The translations under genes and the position numbers were made by a program. 64,000 nt of DNA, taken from positions 214,632,948 through 214,696,947 of the forward strand of contig NC_134082.1 of NCBI RefSeq assembly GCF_000715075.1, given 5' to 3'. Shown here one piece after another: positions 34,000 to 43,966 of the stretch. The number at the start of each line of letters is the position of its first letter. Within the stretch, counting starts at the first letter, position 1. Origin of the DNA: Nicotiana tabacum (Eukaryota > Streptophyta > Magnoliopsida > Solanales > Solanaceae). Below the pieces are notes generated by a model, which was not told the DNA's origin, searched no databases, and was given only the letters and a program-made list of their open reading frames with translations.

Positions 34000-34200
34000 A
34001 TCAAAAATGAGAGAGTCTTATTGGTAAAAAACCCCACGAGCACCATAAGGCAACGGGAGCTGAGTGAAATCAAAAAATGAGAGTCTTATTGGTGAAAACC
34101 CTCATGGTCACCGTAAGGCGAAAGGGAGTTGAGAGATGAACGAATGAGAGAGGTCTGTTGGTGAAAACCTTTCAAGGCACCACAGGATGAACAAGGTCAG
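34000..34200 (+). repeat. M3 repeat, three units (element 3 3' UTR)
   Basis: Three imperfect units of about 65 bp contain ATGAGAGAGTCTTATTGGTG, AAAACCC and CACCATAAGGC-like strings. The same unit is in element 1 at 5590-5830 in the reverse direction. GGT-GAAA-ACC could form a GNRA-capped hairpin. Confidence 0.65.
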
Positions 34201-34930
34201 GATTTGGGTGAAGAAATCAGGTAATGGAAATTCCGGAGCAAGTATGGCAACTAAAAGTTGATTGGTTGGATAGATTGGGCCGATTAATCCAAATTGCATG
34301 TCATGATCATTGGCACCAGTTGTTCCACTCAGATAAGTCTCTTTTCTTTTTTCTCTTCAGATAGTCTTCCAGTTTTGGATTTCCTTATCCTTAACTCTGA
34401 AGGTCATTGCATTTTATTTCTTTTGGGTTTATTTCTCTAAGATGTTCCCAATGTCGGTTCTGTTTAAGCAAATAAGAAGGAATTTCAAAGCTCACTACTA
34501 GCTTCAAGATTGCAAAGCACAGTGCGGCCAGAGTACACCAAAGATAGCATGATGTAAAGTGGGATAAAGTGCCAGCAAGAGTTTCATCGGCAAAATGATT
34601 TGGTAATTTAATGGGAGATGCAGAGGTTTCATTAAAGGGGTCGAAGGTGTGAAACAACGGTTGAGGTATAGAACACTCGGGTCATTCAAGGTCATAGGGT
34701 TTTGAAAGTCAGTCGGAAAGTCAAGCGGTTCAGGGCCAGTTCGGGGAAGCCAGTCAAAACAAAACAATGCAACGGAGAGACCTTCAGCAAAGAATGCCAT
34801 CAACTAACCACCACATTTTAAACTGACGAATTTTTCTTTGATTAAACAGGGGCAGGAAATTTCAGTTGTTTTGTAGAAACCCTCCGTGGAGAAAGGCGGT
34901 CACCAAAAAGGTTTGATTTTTGATTTTTCA
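34201..34930 (+). mobile_element. Element 3 3' UTR, unique part
   Basis: No gene or clear repeat is seen here; the minus-strand open frames have no recognisable motif. Confidence 0.5.
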
Positions 34931-35345
34931 GGACCCTCCTAGAAAATGGGACCTAGAGTAAAGTTTAGAAATAGCGTAATCTAGTAGAAATGTATCCCAA
35001 AGGAATATAAGCAGGTTTAGAATTTTTCATGTTCGAGAAAAGATTCAATTAGGAGTTTTCAAGACCCTCCTGAATAATGGGACTTAGCTTTAAGATTTCA
35101 ATTAGATAACAATATTTAGCGTAAAATCTGCTGTAAGATAGTATAATTCAGCCATAAAAGTTATCACTCTTAAGATAAAATTTGACCTTTGAGTTTTAGG
35201 ACCCTCATGGATAATGGGGAGTAGTTTAAAGACCCTCTTATATAACAAGATTTAGCAGAAGTCGCACCTTTAGAAGATATAACTTAGATTTAAAATTGTC
35301 GTTTAGGTAAGAATTGTCGGGACCCCCTGGATAATGAGACCTAGC
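34930..35345 (+). repeat. Degenerate repeat of GACCCTCCTGGATAATGGGA type
   Basis: At least five diverged units, at 34930, 35069, 35201, 35229 and 35319, share GACCCYCYTGGATAATGGGA followed by CYTAG. Spacing is irregular. Confidence 0.6.
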
Positions 35346-35462
35346 TTTCAAATTCTTAGTAATACTTGGTAATATGATTAGTTTTACACTCACATCTGTG
35401 CCCAGCCACCAAACTGGGGCAGAAAATTTTTCTTTGTTTTTGTCTATTTTGTTGAAGTCACG

Positions 35463-36235
35463 AGCCCGCATAGAGAGCAGGGAATACATTTCAAGTCAGC
35501 AGTCAGGAGCCCGCCTGGAGAGAAAGGAATACATTTCAAGTCAGCAGTCAAGAGCTCGCCTGGAGAGCAGGGAATACATTTCAAGTTCAGCAGTTAGGGG
35601 CCTGCCTGAAGAGTAGGAAATACATTCAAGTCAGCAGTCAGGAGCCCGCCTGAAGTGCAGGGAATACATTCAAGTCAGCAGTCAGGAGCCCGCCTAGAGA
35701 GCAGGGAATACATTTCAAGTTCAGCAGTCAGGAGCCCGCCTGGAGAGCAGGGAATACATTTCAAGTCAGTAGTCAGGAGCCCGCTTGGAGAGTAGGGAAT
35801 ACATTCAAGTCAGCAGTCAGGAGCCTGCCTGGAGAGCAGGGAATACATTTCAAGTTCAGCAGTCAGAAGCCCGCCTGGAGAGCAGGGAATACATTTCAAG
35901 TCAACAGTCAGGAGCCCGCCTGGAGAGCAGGGAATACATTTCAAGTTCAGAAGTCAGGAGCCCGCCTGGAGAGCGGGGAATACATTCAAGTTCAGAAGTC
36001 AGGAGCTCGCCTGGAGAGTAGGGAATACATGTCAAGTTAGCAGTTAGGAGCCCGCCTAGAGAGCAGGGAATACTTTCAAGTTCAGCAATCAGAAGCCCGC
36101 CTGGAGAGCAGGGAGTACATTTCAAGTTTAGCAGTCATGTGTCCACCTGGAGAAAGGAAAAGCATCTCAGGTTACAACTCGAGTTCAGCAATCAGGCGTC
36201 CACCTGTAGAAAAGGAAGACATCTCAAATTACAAG
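35463..36235 (+). repeat. M2 tandem array in element 3 3' UTR
   Basis: About 15 units of 44-47 bp read GGAGCCCGCCTGGAGAGCAG, GGAATACATTTCAAGT and CAGCAGTCA, followed by two divergent units with TCCACCTG (36138 and 36200). Open frames encoding ESREYISSQQSGARL-type repeats exist on both strands because the unit length is often a multiple of three; they are not taken as genes. Confidence 0.92.
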
Positions 36236-36463
36236 TCAAGGCGGCAGCAAAGGAATTTCATCGGGAGAATACAAGTCAACAAATCAACAAGAACCACAAG
36301 AGAAAGTTTGAAGATGTAGATAAGATTTTGTAATGCATAGATTATAGTCTAGTCTATCTTCTTTTTATTTTATCACGGTGTAATAAGGGGTTCAGTAAGC
36401 AGTAGCAGCAGCAACAATAGTGAAATCATAACTTCATGGTAGTCCCAGCTACCAAAACTTTCC

Positions 36464-36530
36464 AAACTACACTGACCTGATTCCTTTATAACCAAGGATA
36501 TGTAGGCAACCTCGGAAGCAGGGTGCGGTC
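36464..36530 (+). repeat. Two-stem module, copy d (element 3, before PPT)
   Basis: It reads AAACTACACTGACCTGA, TTCCTTTATAACCAAGGA, TATGTAGGCAACCTCGG and GGGTGCGGTC. The outer stem is CTACA with TGTAG, where copies b and c have CTACG with CGTAG. Confidence 0.85.
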
Positions 36531-36630
36531 AATTCTTTCAAAAAATGCTTCCCACGGAGTATTCAAACGGGCAGAAATCGTCGTACCCGCTCACTTTATC
36601 TTTGCATGAAAACTCTTCGTGTTTCCGGGC

Positions 36631-36643
36631 AAAGAGGGGCAGC
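36631..36643 (+). other. Element 3 polypurine tract
   Basis: AAAGAGGGGCAGC directly before the 3' LTR, identical to the tract of element 1. Confidence 0.9.
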
Positions 36644-39600
36644 TGTGAGCAAGTAATTTTTACCCTATATGAATTACTCCCATAAATTCAACACAAAATA
36701 ATTTCTTTTAGTAGTTGCAATTTTGTGAATTTTCGTGGCATTTTAGGTTAAATGTTTGCATCTGTCTATGTATTTTTTTTTTGTTTAAGGAAAAATACAA
36801 AAATATGTGCATTCGCATTTAGGGTCTAATTTAACATTTTAGGATTAATCAAGTAATTAAGTTATTTTATAAAAAGGTGAAAAAACACAAAAATGGTCAT
36901 TTTGCACCTTTTAATTTTAATTTGAATCTTGAGTAGTTTTTCTTTAGTTTATTAATTGTGGCAATTAATTTGCTAAGACATTTGAGTAGTAATTAATTTA
37001 GGTTTAGATTGAATTTTAGTTTGAATCTAAAAGAAAATTGAGAAATTAGAAAAAATTGAAAAGAAAAGAAAACAAAAGGGGTTTTGAATCAGATTTTTTG
37101 GTCCTTATTTAAATTCTCAATTTCCAAGCCCAAACCAAACACCTTTGAACTCGCCCAGTCCAACTCATAACCCGTCCCTGACTCGGTCCGGTTTCCTCCA
37201 TTTATCCAAACGACCCCGTTTAGGCTAGGTGTTAATCTGGGCCATCGAGATTAGTTAATCAGACGGTCGAGAACTAAGGGGTCTTTTAATACTTATATGT
37301 CCGAATCCAGACCCCCCTCCTCTTATCGTCTCTCATTCTCACCTCCTCTCAGAGACCAATAGGAACCCTAATCCGCCGCCCCTCTTTTCCCCACCTCAAG
37401 CGTGGCGGAGCCTACTCCAATCCCACTCAAATTAACACCAAACAACCATCACACTCTCCTCTTTCCAAATCCCAGACCAGTTTCCCTCGAACATGTCCCG
37501 AGCTCGTCGAATCTTAAGTTGAAGATGAGACCTAAAAAATGTCGAGCTCCAGAATCGGTAGATTTGGTACCGATTAAGACCAAACGGGCCTTGTTCAGGT
37601 GTTTTCATTTGAGAACACGTGATTGGGACCCTTTTCGGTCAAAATTGAGAGTTTGAAGAAGAACTACGCGGCTTGGCCAGTCTGTTTAGGTATCTTTACA
37701 TTTTGGTTGGTTCTTTCCTTGTATTTTTCTGTTTTCTAAAGTCATCTTTCTTCATCGCGTTTCTGTGTTTGTGTTTTCATAGTATGCTTGTTGTTATTCA
37801 TGCATGATTTGTCTGATAATCAGCTTAATTATCTTGTTGTTTGTTTAGAATTAGGTAAATCATTCTCGTTTTCTGTTTTGGTTTTGGGCTTTGGTTTAAA
37901 CTTCCCGTCTCTTCTTTCTCCTAGTTTTTTTTAGGTCAGTTTTGTTTAGAATATTGAATCTTTGATTGATCTAAAGTGATGCTTAAAGACCAGCCCAAGA
38001 AGGATTTGAATTGGGTCTAGTTCAGACCCATTCACTTGGGTCATTTGGACCCGGGTTCTGCTAGGTTGGGAGGGTAAATAATCAGGGCTAGAGGGGTAGT
38101 TTAGGAAATTGAGGAAGGGAATATTTCTGTAACTACCTAGGGAAGCTTCTAGGAAGCTGGGATTGGGGTTAGTTGTGAATTTTTGGTTTTCAACTAGGGG
38201 TATCTAGGCTATAATGAAAATTCTAAAAGGTCTTAATTGCAAAACTGAGACTTGGAAGCTGCCCTAAAGGTCTTGCCTATAAAGGCACTCTACCTTGATA
38301 TTCAAGGCAGAGGGGGGAAGGGAAATAATCTGAAAAAATCAAAACGACTAAGACTTTGAGAGAAAGATACTGTTCCATTACGTTCCCTTCTCTGATTCCT
38401 GAATTCTACAACTTCTGAAGCAACTTGTGATTCATTTGGAGTTTTAAAAAAACGGTTTGAATTAGAACTTGTGGCTGATTTTCTGGGATTTGAAAAGAAT
38501 CTGTCATTTTGCTGGTATTGGATTTCAAAAATGGACTGAAATTGTTATTTTGCTATTAATCGTTGCTGCTAGATTGCTGCTGATCTCACCCTCTTCTCCT
38601 GATATTATGTAGCTATTTTGGTTGCCCCAGGTACACTTTCGAATCACTGCAATGGAACATATGGATGTTGAATGAAAAATGGTGTTCACATGTCCAGATT
38701 TCAGTTTTTTCTTTTTTTGTCTGATTTGAGTAATTTTGTTATGGTCTGATGTTCATTGATCAGCTTATTTATAGTTTTCAGTAAATATCATATAGTGGTC
38801 TGTAATTGTGAAATTGGACTTTCAGTGAATGTCATGTAGCGGTCTGTAATTGTAGAGTTGGACTTTCATTTTATTTCAGTAGTTTCAAGTGCATTTGAAT
38901 GGATTTTTAGTTTTGCATTAGAGGTCTAATGGCATGGTGTACTACTGCTGGGTTCACTAGTTGATACACTTGAAGAGTCGATAACTTTTGCTCAAATAAT
39001 ATCAATTTAAGGGCTCTTAAGGTTGTCATCTTTGAGGGTTGATTGGACTATTCTTATATACATCAGTATATTCAAATAGGTGTATGCATGCTAGTAAAGA
39101 ATCCGTGTTGTTTAATGTTGAAGGTTTCATGGAATTGGTCTATTAATTGACTTGGACCCAATGTTTGGAATTGGACAAGGTTGAGTCCACGTTAGCAATG
39201 GCATTCTTCTGAAATCATGTGGACAATGGGCTGGGTCCAAATATCGCGTTCCCTTTTACATTTTGATGTTGAATCCATGTTAGGAATTCCATTTTGAAAT
39301 CACGTTGATACTTTGTTAGAGGTCATGAATGCTATTATACTTTAATGGTGAAACAAACTGTAGGTGAACTTTGTAACGTCATGTGAGGCATCTCTGTTCT
39401 TGAATGTGATTTGGTATTAAAAAAAAGACATTTCATAGCCGTTTAAGTTTGGCAAAAGTGGTCAATACTTATTTAACCTTAAGCTTTTTTATGAGAAATG
39501 TAACTTGTTTCAAACAAAGACCATGAACCCTGCAGTTGGGCCTTTGTCATTAACCGAGAGACGTCTGAAGCCTCTCAACTGATCTAGTCTAGTTTTAGGC

Positions 39601-40428
39601 TTTACGTCGAGCCCAGTTCCTTTTAATTGCTTGGTTATTATTACCTGTGTTCGGGAGCCGTTCCTTTTCCAAATTTGGTCCAGTATAATAATTGCGTAAG
39701 CTACTCATAACTATCTAATTTGATTTAAACCTCGACTCATTAGCTTTATTTGTCTTCTTAAATGTGATCCACTTTAATTGATCGAGGCGAGCCATATTGT
39801 ATAATACAAGTAATTTATGGCCCTCATGAGTTTGTTTAGAAACCCTTTAATTAGAAATTGAGGCGTGCATTTAGTGAATTATCCGTGGCCCTCACAAAGT
39901 CGCAAACGCGTAGTTGCTTTAGGCGCGTTATTTTAATAATTTACCTTCCTAAACTCGGGTGCTCATTTATGTGACCTAAATCCAAAATCTCAATATTGTT
40001 AAAATATGTCAAAGACCACGGGTGCATTTATGTGACGTGGTTCAAGACATATCTAATAACGTTGCAATCTTCCTAAAAATGAATAAAAGCGGTTATAAAG
40101 TTAAAATTGCACCATAGGCTAAAACATGTACTAAAATCAAGTAAATAGGCCGATTATAACAGTTGAGCGACCACGGAATCCGGGAATGTCTAACACCTTC
40201 TCCCGGGTTAACAAAATTCCTTACCTGAATTTCTGTGTTCGCGGACTGTAATACAGAGTCAATCTTTTCCTCGATTCGGGATTTAAACCGGTGACTTGGG
40301 ACACCATAAAATTATCCCAAGTGGCGACTCTGAATTATTTTAAAATAAAATAATCCCGTTTCGATTGTCACTTAAATTGGAAAAACTCCCTTATACCCTT
40401 GCGGGGGTAGGAAAAAGGAGTTGTGGCA
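36644..40428 (+). repeat. Element 3, 3' LTR (3785 bp)
   Basis: Collinear with the 5' LTR, starting TGTGAGCAAG and ending GGAGTTGTGGCA. The end shows decay of TGTGACA. It is followed by GACCT, the target duplication. The open frame at 37402-37656 lies in the leader-like zone and is interrupted in the other LTR, so it is not called a gene. Confidence 0.95.
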
Positions 40429-40433
40429 GACCT

Positions 40434-40544
40434 CGATTTTGGAAAGAAACCTCGATCCCGAACTCGACATCCTGGCCTTTTGACGTGGTATCTTTTTCTC
40501 CATCGAAGGACGAAATCGTGTAGCCCCAATTTCCGCCGTATACA
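40434..40544 (-). repeat. Element 2 5' LTR, outer part
   Basis: On the minus strand it starts TGTATACGGCGGAAATTGGG at 40544 and runs to the element 3 insertion point. ATCAA after 40544 would be the element 2 target duplication, but its other end is not in the window. Confidence 0.72.
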
Positions 40545-41400
40545 ATCAACTGTGATATCAAATCGGAAATCAATTAATATGAATGTAATCACAAATTTTA
40601 GAGTTAACCTCAAAATATATTCGCTATCAAATGTTTGAATTATAGCAAATCTCCCCATTTTGTTGATTCTCAAGTAATTGACTAAGATAATATTATATGC
40701 ATATACACCTAGCTATTATTTTAAATAAACTAATCAAAATTTTCCTTCTCCAAATTTTAAATTAAATATCAAAATGCACCTAATGTTACCTAAGATAGCA
40801 CGTATATTCATTTAATTATAATATGAAATTTTTCGCTCCATAAGATAGTTTATAGTACCAAATTTGATTAGCACGTTAAAGCACTTTTTGATTAATTTTC
40901 AAAATTAGGTACAACAAAGCATGCGGGGCATTTAATCAAAATAAATATTTATTGCCATAGCTCAATTGTTTAAGTATCACAGTGGCGACATCATCATAAA
41001 ATCAACAATTTAATTTATAATTACTTTTTTTTATTTGTCTGTCGTAAATTCATAAAATGTAAAAAACAAACATACAACACAATAAAACAAATATTTTTAC
41101 TATTCAATCTAATCAAAATGATACGCGATTTTGCCTTCAATCAAGATTAATGGTTTTGGCAATATTACACGAAGACGATATAATTATATTATTTGACAAT
41201 TTGTTTATGAGCTCAACCACAAGTTTCACAAATCTTCACATAGATTCTAGAGAAGTAAAATATACATTTCTATTGTATTTAGTAACTAGTGTTAAATAAA
41301 TTTCTTTTTTTCATGTTTTCATACAACTTTTCTGAATTTTCTAAATATCCAAAGCAGTAAATACATTGAAATTCTAGAAATATGGCTTACTTTCTGACTA
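40545..41400. other. AT-rich intergenic DNA
   Basis: No gene, RNA or clear repeat is seen in this stretch, which appears to be host flank of the retrotransposon nest. Confidence 0.5.
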
Positions 41401-41419
41401 TTTTCTTAGAACTTTCTTT

Positions 41420-41700
41420 CATGTTATAGATAGAGTACTTTTTTTTATTTCAACAGAATGAGTATTTTCTTTTCATGATGTAAAGAAAGTATTTTGTTAC
41501 ATTTCAACAAAAAGAGTATTTTTTTTTTCATGATATAGAAAAAGTATTTTCTTTCATTTCAACAAACTAAGTATTTTCTTCTCATGATGTAGAAAAAGTA
41601 TTTTCTTTAGTTTCAACAAAATAAGTAATTTCTTTTCATGTGTAGAACGAGTACTTTATTTTTTAACAAAAAATGAATATTTTCTTTTTATCTATGGGCT
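41420..41700. repeat. Degenerate tandem repeat of about 55-60 bp
   Basis: Four or five units contain AGTATTTTCTTTTCATGATG, TAGAAAAAGTATTTT and TTTCAACAAAATG. Length and sequence vary between units. Not coding. Confidence 0.7.
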
Positions 41701-41827
41701 CAAATTTCAACGTTGTTCTTGTGTAAAAAAAAGTAAAGCAACACATTAGTTTCTTTGGGTTTATGTGACTTTTTTAAAAGAATAATTAAATTATTGAAGA
41801 AAATAAAATCCTGACAATGTTGGGTAA

Positions 41828-41873
41828 TTTTTTTTTTTTTTTTTGGGGGGGGGGGGGTGGGGGGAGGAGGAAG
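41828..41873. repeat. Poly-T followed by poly-G tract
   Basis: About 15 T, then a run of G with single T and A interruptions. The G-run could form a quadruplex on the plus strand, and it is also a place where assembly errors are likely. Confidence 0.7.
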
Positions 41874-42186
41874 ATGACCACAAGAAACATGGGTATTTCT
41901 GAGAAGGGGGCGGGGGTGAATAGGATAGCATAAGAAATTATTTTCCTAAAAAATATTTTTTTACTCTCTAACCAAATACTAGAAAATATTTGCCGAAAAA
42001 AGTTTTTCTCTCAACCAACCGAATAAGAGAAAATAAGTGATAAAATCACTCATTTTTCAGGAAACTGTTTTCTTTCATACCAAACACGCCCTCAATGTAA
42101 TCTTTTTTTTTTTGCAACAAAAAAGAAAAATCGCAATTCAATTAAAAACACCAAGCTACTCTAGTTTTTAACCTTTAGGTAAAAGT

Positions 42187-42278
42187 ATGTTTGGACCAAA
42201 AAAGAAAATAAATTAAAAAACGTATATGATTAATGTTTGGACCAAAAAAGAAAATAAATTAAAAAACGTATATGATTA
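42187..42278. repeat. Perfect 46-bp tandem duplication
   Basis: 42187-42232 and 42233-42278 carry the same sequence starting ATGTTTGGACCAAAAAAG. It is probably a recent slip or repair duplication. Confidence 0.85.
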
Positions 42279-42330
42279 CAAAGGTGAGTGAAAAGTCGTT
42301 GGGAGCGGCCTTTCAAAGTAATTAATAGCA

Positions 42331-43035
42331 TGTTTGGCCAAGCCGGAGAAATCAACTTATTTTGAGAAGTGCTTTTGAAAAAAATGTTTTTGAAAAAAGT
42401 ACTTTTGGAGAGAATCAGTTTGTGTTTGACTAATCAGTCTGAAAAACACTTTTGAGAAATAATTTGTGTTTGGCCAAGCTTTTTAGAAAGTGCTTTTAAG
42501 TGTCAAATTACGAATAAGGACATGAATAGATTTACTTAATAATTAATATTATAAGTAAATAAATAATATCAAAATTTTGTTATTACATGCAATAATTAAA
42601 AAAAATTATTTTATTTAGGTAAAATATGAAAATAAAATTAAAAAGTACTTAATTCTTTTAATATAAGTTAAATATATTAAAATTCCTTCAACAAATATAA
42701 AAGCATTCACCCCTAAAGTCACTATATATTAGAAAGTTTCCTAAAAATAAGAAGAAATATTTATAAATTAATATCCTAAGTATTAGGTTTAAGGGTTATT
42801 TTGGTATATACTATATTTTGTTAAGGGTATTTTAGGTAAGAAGAAAAGCCAAAACTGCTTCTGCTTCTGCTTTTGGAAAGAAGTTACTTTTTTCTGCTTA
42901 TCTGAAACTGCTTCTGCTTCTTCCCAAAAGCACGTTTTTTTTTTCCAAATAAGCTTGGTCAAACACCTCAAATTAGGAAAAAAGTACTTTTGGGGAAAAA
43001 AACACTTTTTTTGTCTTGAGAAGCTTGGCCAAACA
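42331..43035. mobile_element. MITE-like element with TGTTTGGCCAAGC termini
   Basis: The left end TGTTTGGCCAAGC and right end GCTTGGCCAAACA are perfect inverted repeats over 13 bases. Inner zones are rich in AAAAGTGCTTTT-type strings typical of Solanaceae MITEs. No coding capacity. I could not define a target duplication. Confidence 0.7.
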
Positions 43036-43043
43036 GGCTATAA

Positions 43044-43633
43044 GCCTGGTTGGAGCCAAAAGTGTTTTTTTTTCCTCAAAAAAGTATTTTTTTTCCTCAA
43101 TTTGAGATAATTGTCCACTTTTTGGGGGAGAAAAATTATTTTTGGATAGAAGCAAATATAATTTTTTGAGAAGCAGAAAAGGTAACTTCTCTCCGGAAGT
43201 AGAATCATTTTTGAATATCTTCTTACCAAAAATACTCTTAGCAAAATCTCATATATAAATAACCTTACTTAGCTTAAACTATTAAGTAATATATATTATA
43301 TATTATATAATGACTTTTCGGATGAACTTTCATTGTTAAATGATTTTTTGATTTATTTAAATCATCTCGAAAGAATAAAGTACTTCACAATTTTATTTTC
43401 ATATTTTACTTAAATAAAATATAATAACTTAATTATTATCTGTAGTAATAAATATTTGAGATGATTTATCTAGTTATAAAATATTAACTATTAAATAAAT
43501 CTCTTAGTATCATCATTCATAATTTGATACTTAAATTGCTCAAAAGTACTTTTAAATTTATTAGGCAAATATAAATTGTTTCTTTACAAAAATATTTATT
43601 AAGCTGATTTTTCATTTTTACGGCCAAACATGC
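43044..43633. mobile_element. Second MITE-like element, same family, opposite orientation
   Basis: The left end GCCTGGTTGGAGCC and right end GGCCAAACATGC are diverged inverted repeats. Its left half resembles the reverse complement of the right half of the element at 42331-43035. It ends about 330 bp before the helicase start codon. Confidence 0.6.
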
Positions 43634-43966
43634 TACTCCATTAGTCTTCTCGTATTTGCCCATGTCTCCCGGTGGGATATTTTTTGAAAAAGCGGCTTGG
43701 GCGTCACAAAATACTACTCCTATTTATTTTTTTCTTTTTAAAAAATCTTTTATCTTTTTAAACACTCTAATGTTTTGAGGGAACAGATAATGTGGAAAAC
43801 CCGCCTTCCTCAGCATACGTTACAGCTCCATTGATACGCCTATGGTGGGTAGTTAACTTTTAGGGGTTGGATTTGGTGGGGAGTTGGGGATTTGAAAATT
43901 TTAAGCTAGAAAATTCTTCTCGCTCGTCACTCGGAGCTTTTACAAGTATAGCAGTTTTATCCATCC

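Larger units (their letters stand above)
18397..40428 (+). mobile_element. Element 3: 22-kb Ogre/Tat-lineage LTR retrotransposon
   Basis: A structurally complete but decayed element, with 5' LTR, PBS, leader, ORF1, gag, protease with G-patch, candidate intron, RT, RNase H, second RNase H, integrase, repeat-rich 3' UTR of 3.3 kb, PPT and 3' LTR. The flanking 5-bp duplication GACCT is perfect (18392-18396 and 40429-40433). Size, an ORF before gag, an intron between protease and RT, two RNase H domains and 3'-UTR tandem repeats are known traits of the Ogre/Tat lineage. Insertion was into the 5' LTR of element 2. Confidence 0.95.

Noticed and set aside
35374..36125. Repeat-encoded frames with ESREYISSQQSGARL
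   Set aside because: Part of the M2 array; both strands are open and there is no conserved start or known domain.
37402..37656. 84-residue frame in the element 3 3' LTR
   Set aside because: Not kept open in the 5' LTR copy and lies in an untranslated leader-like zone.
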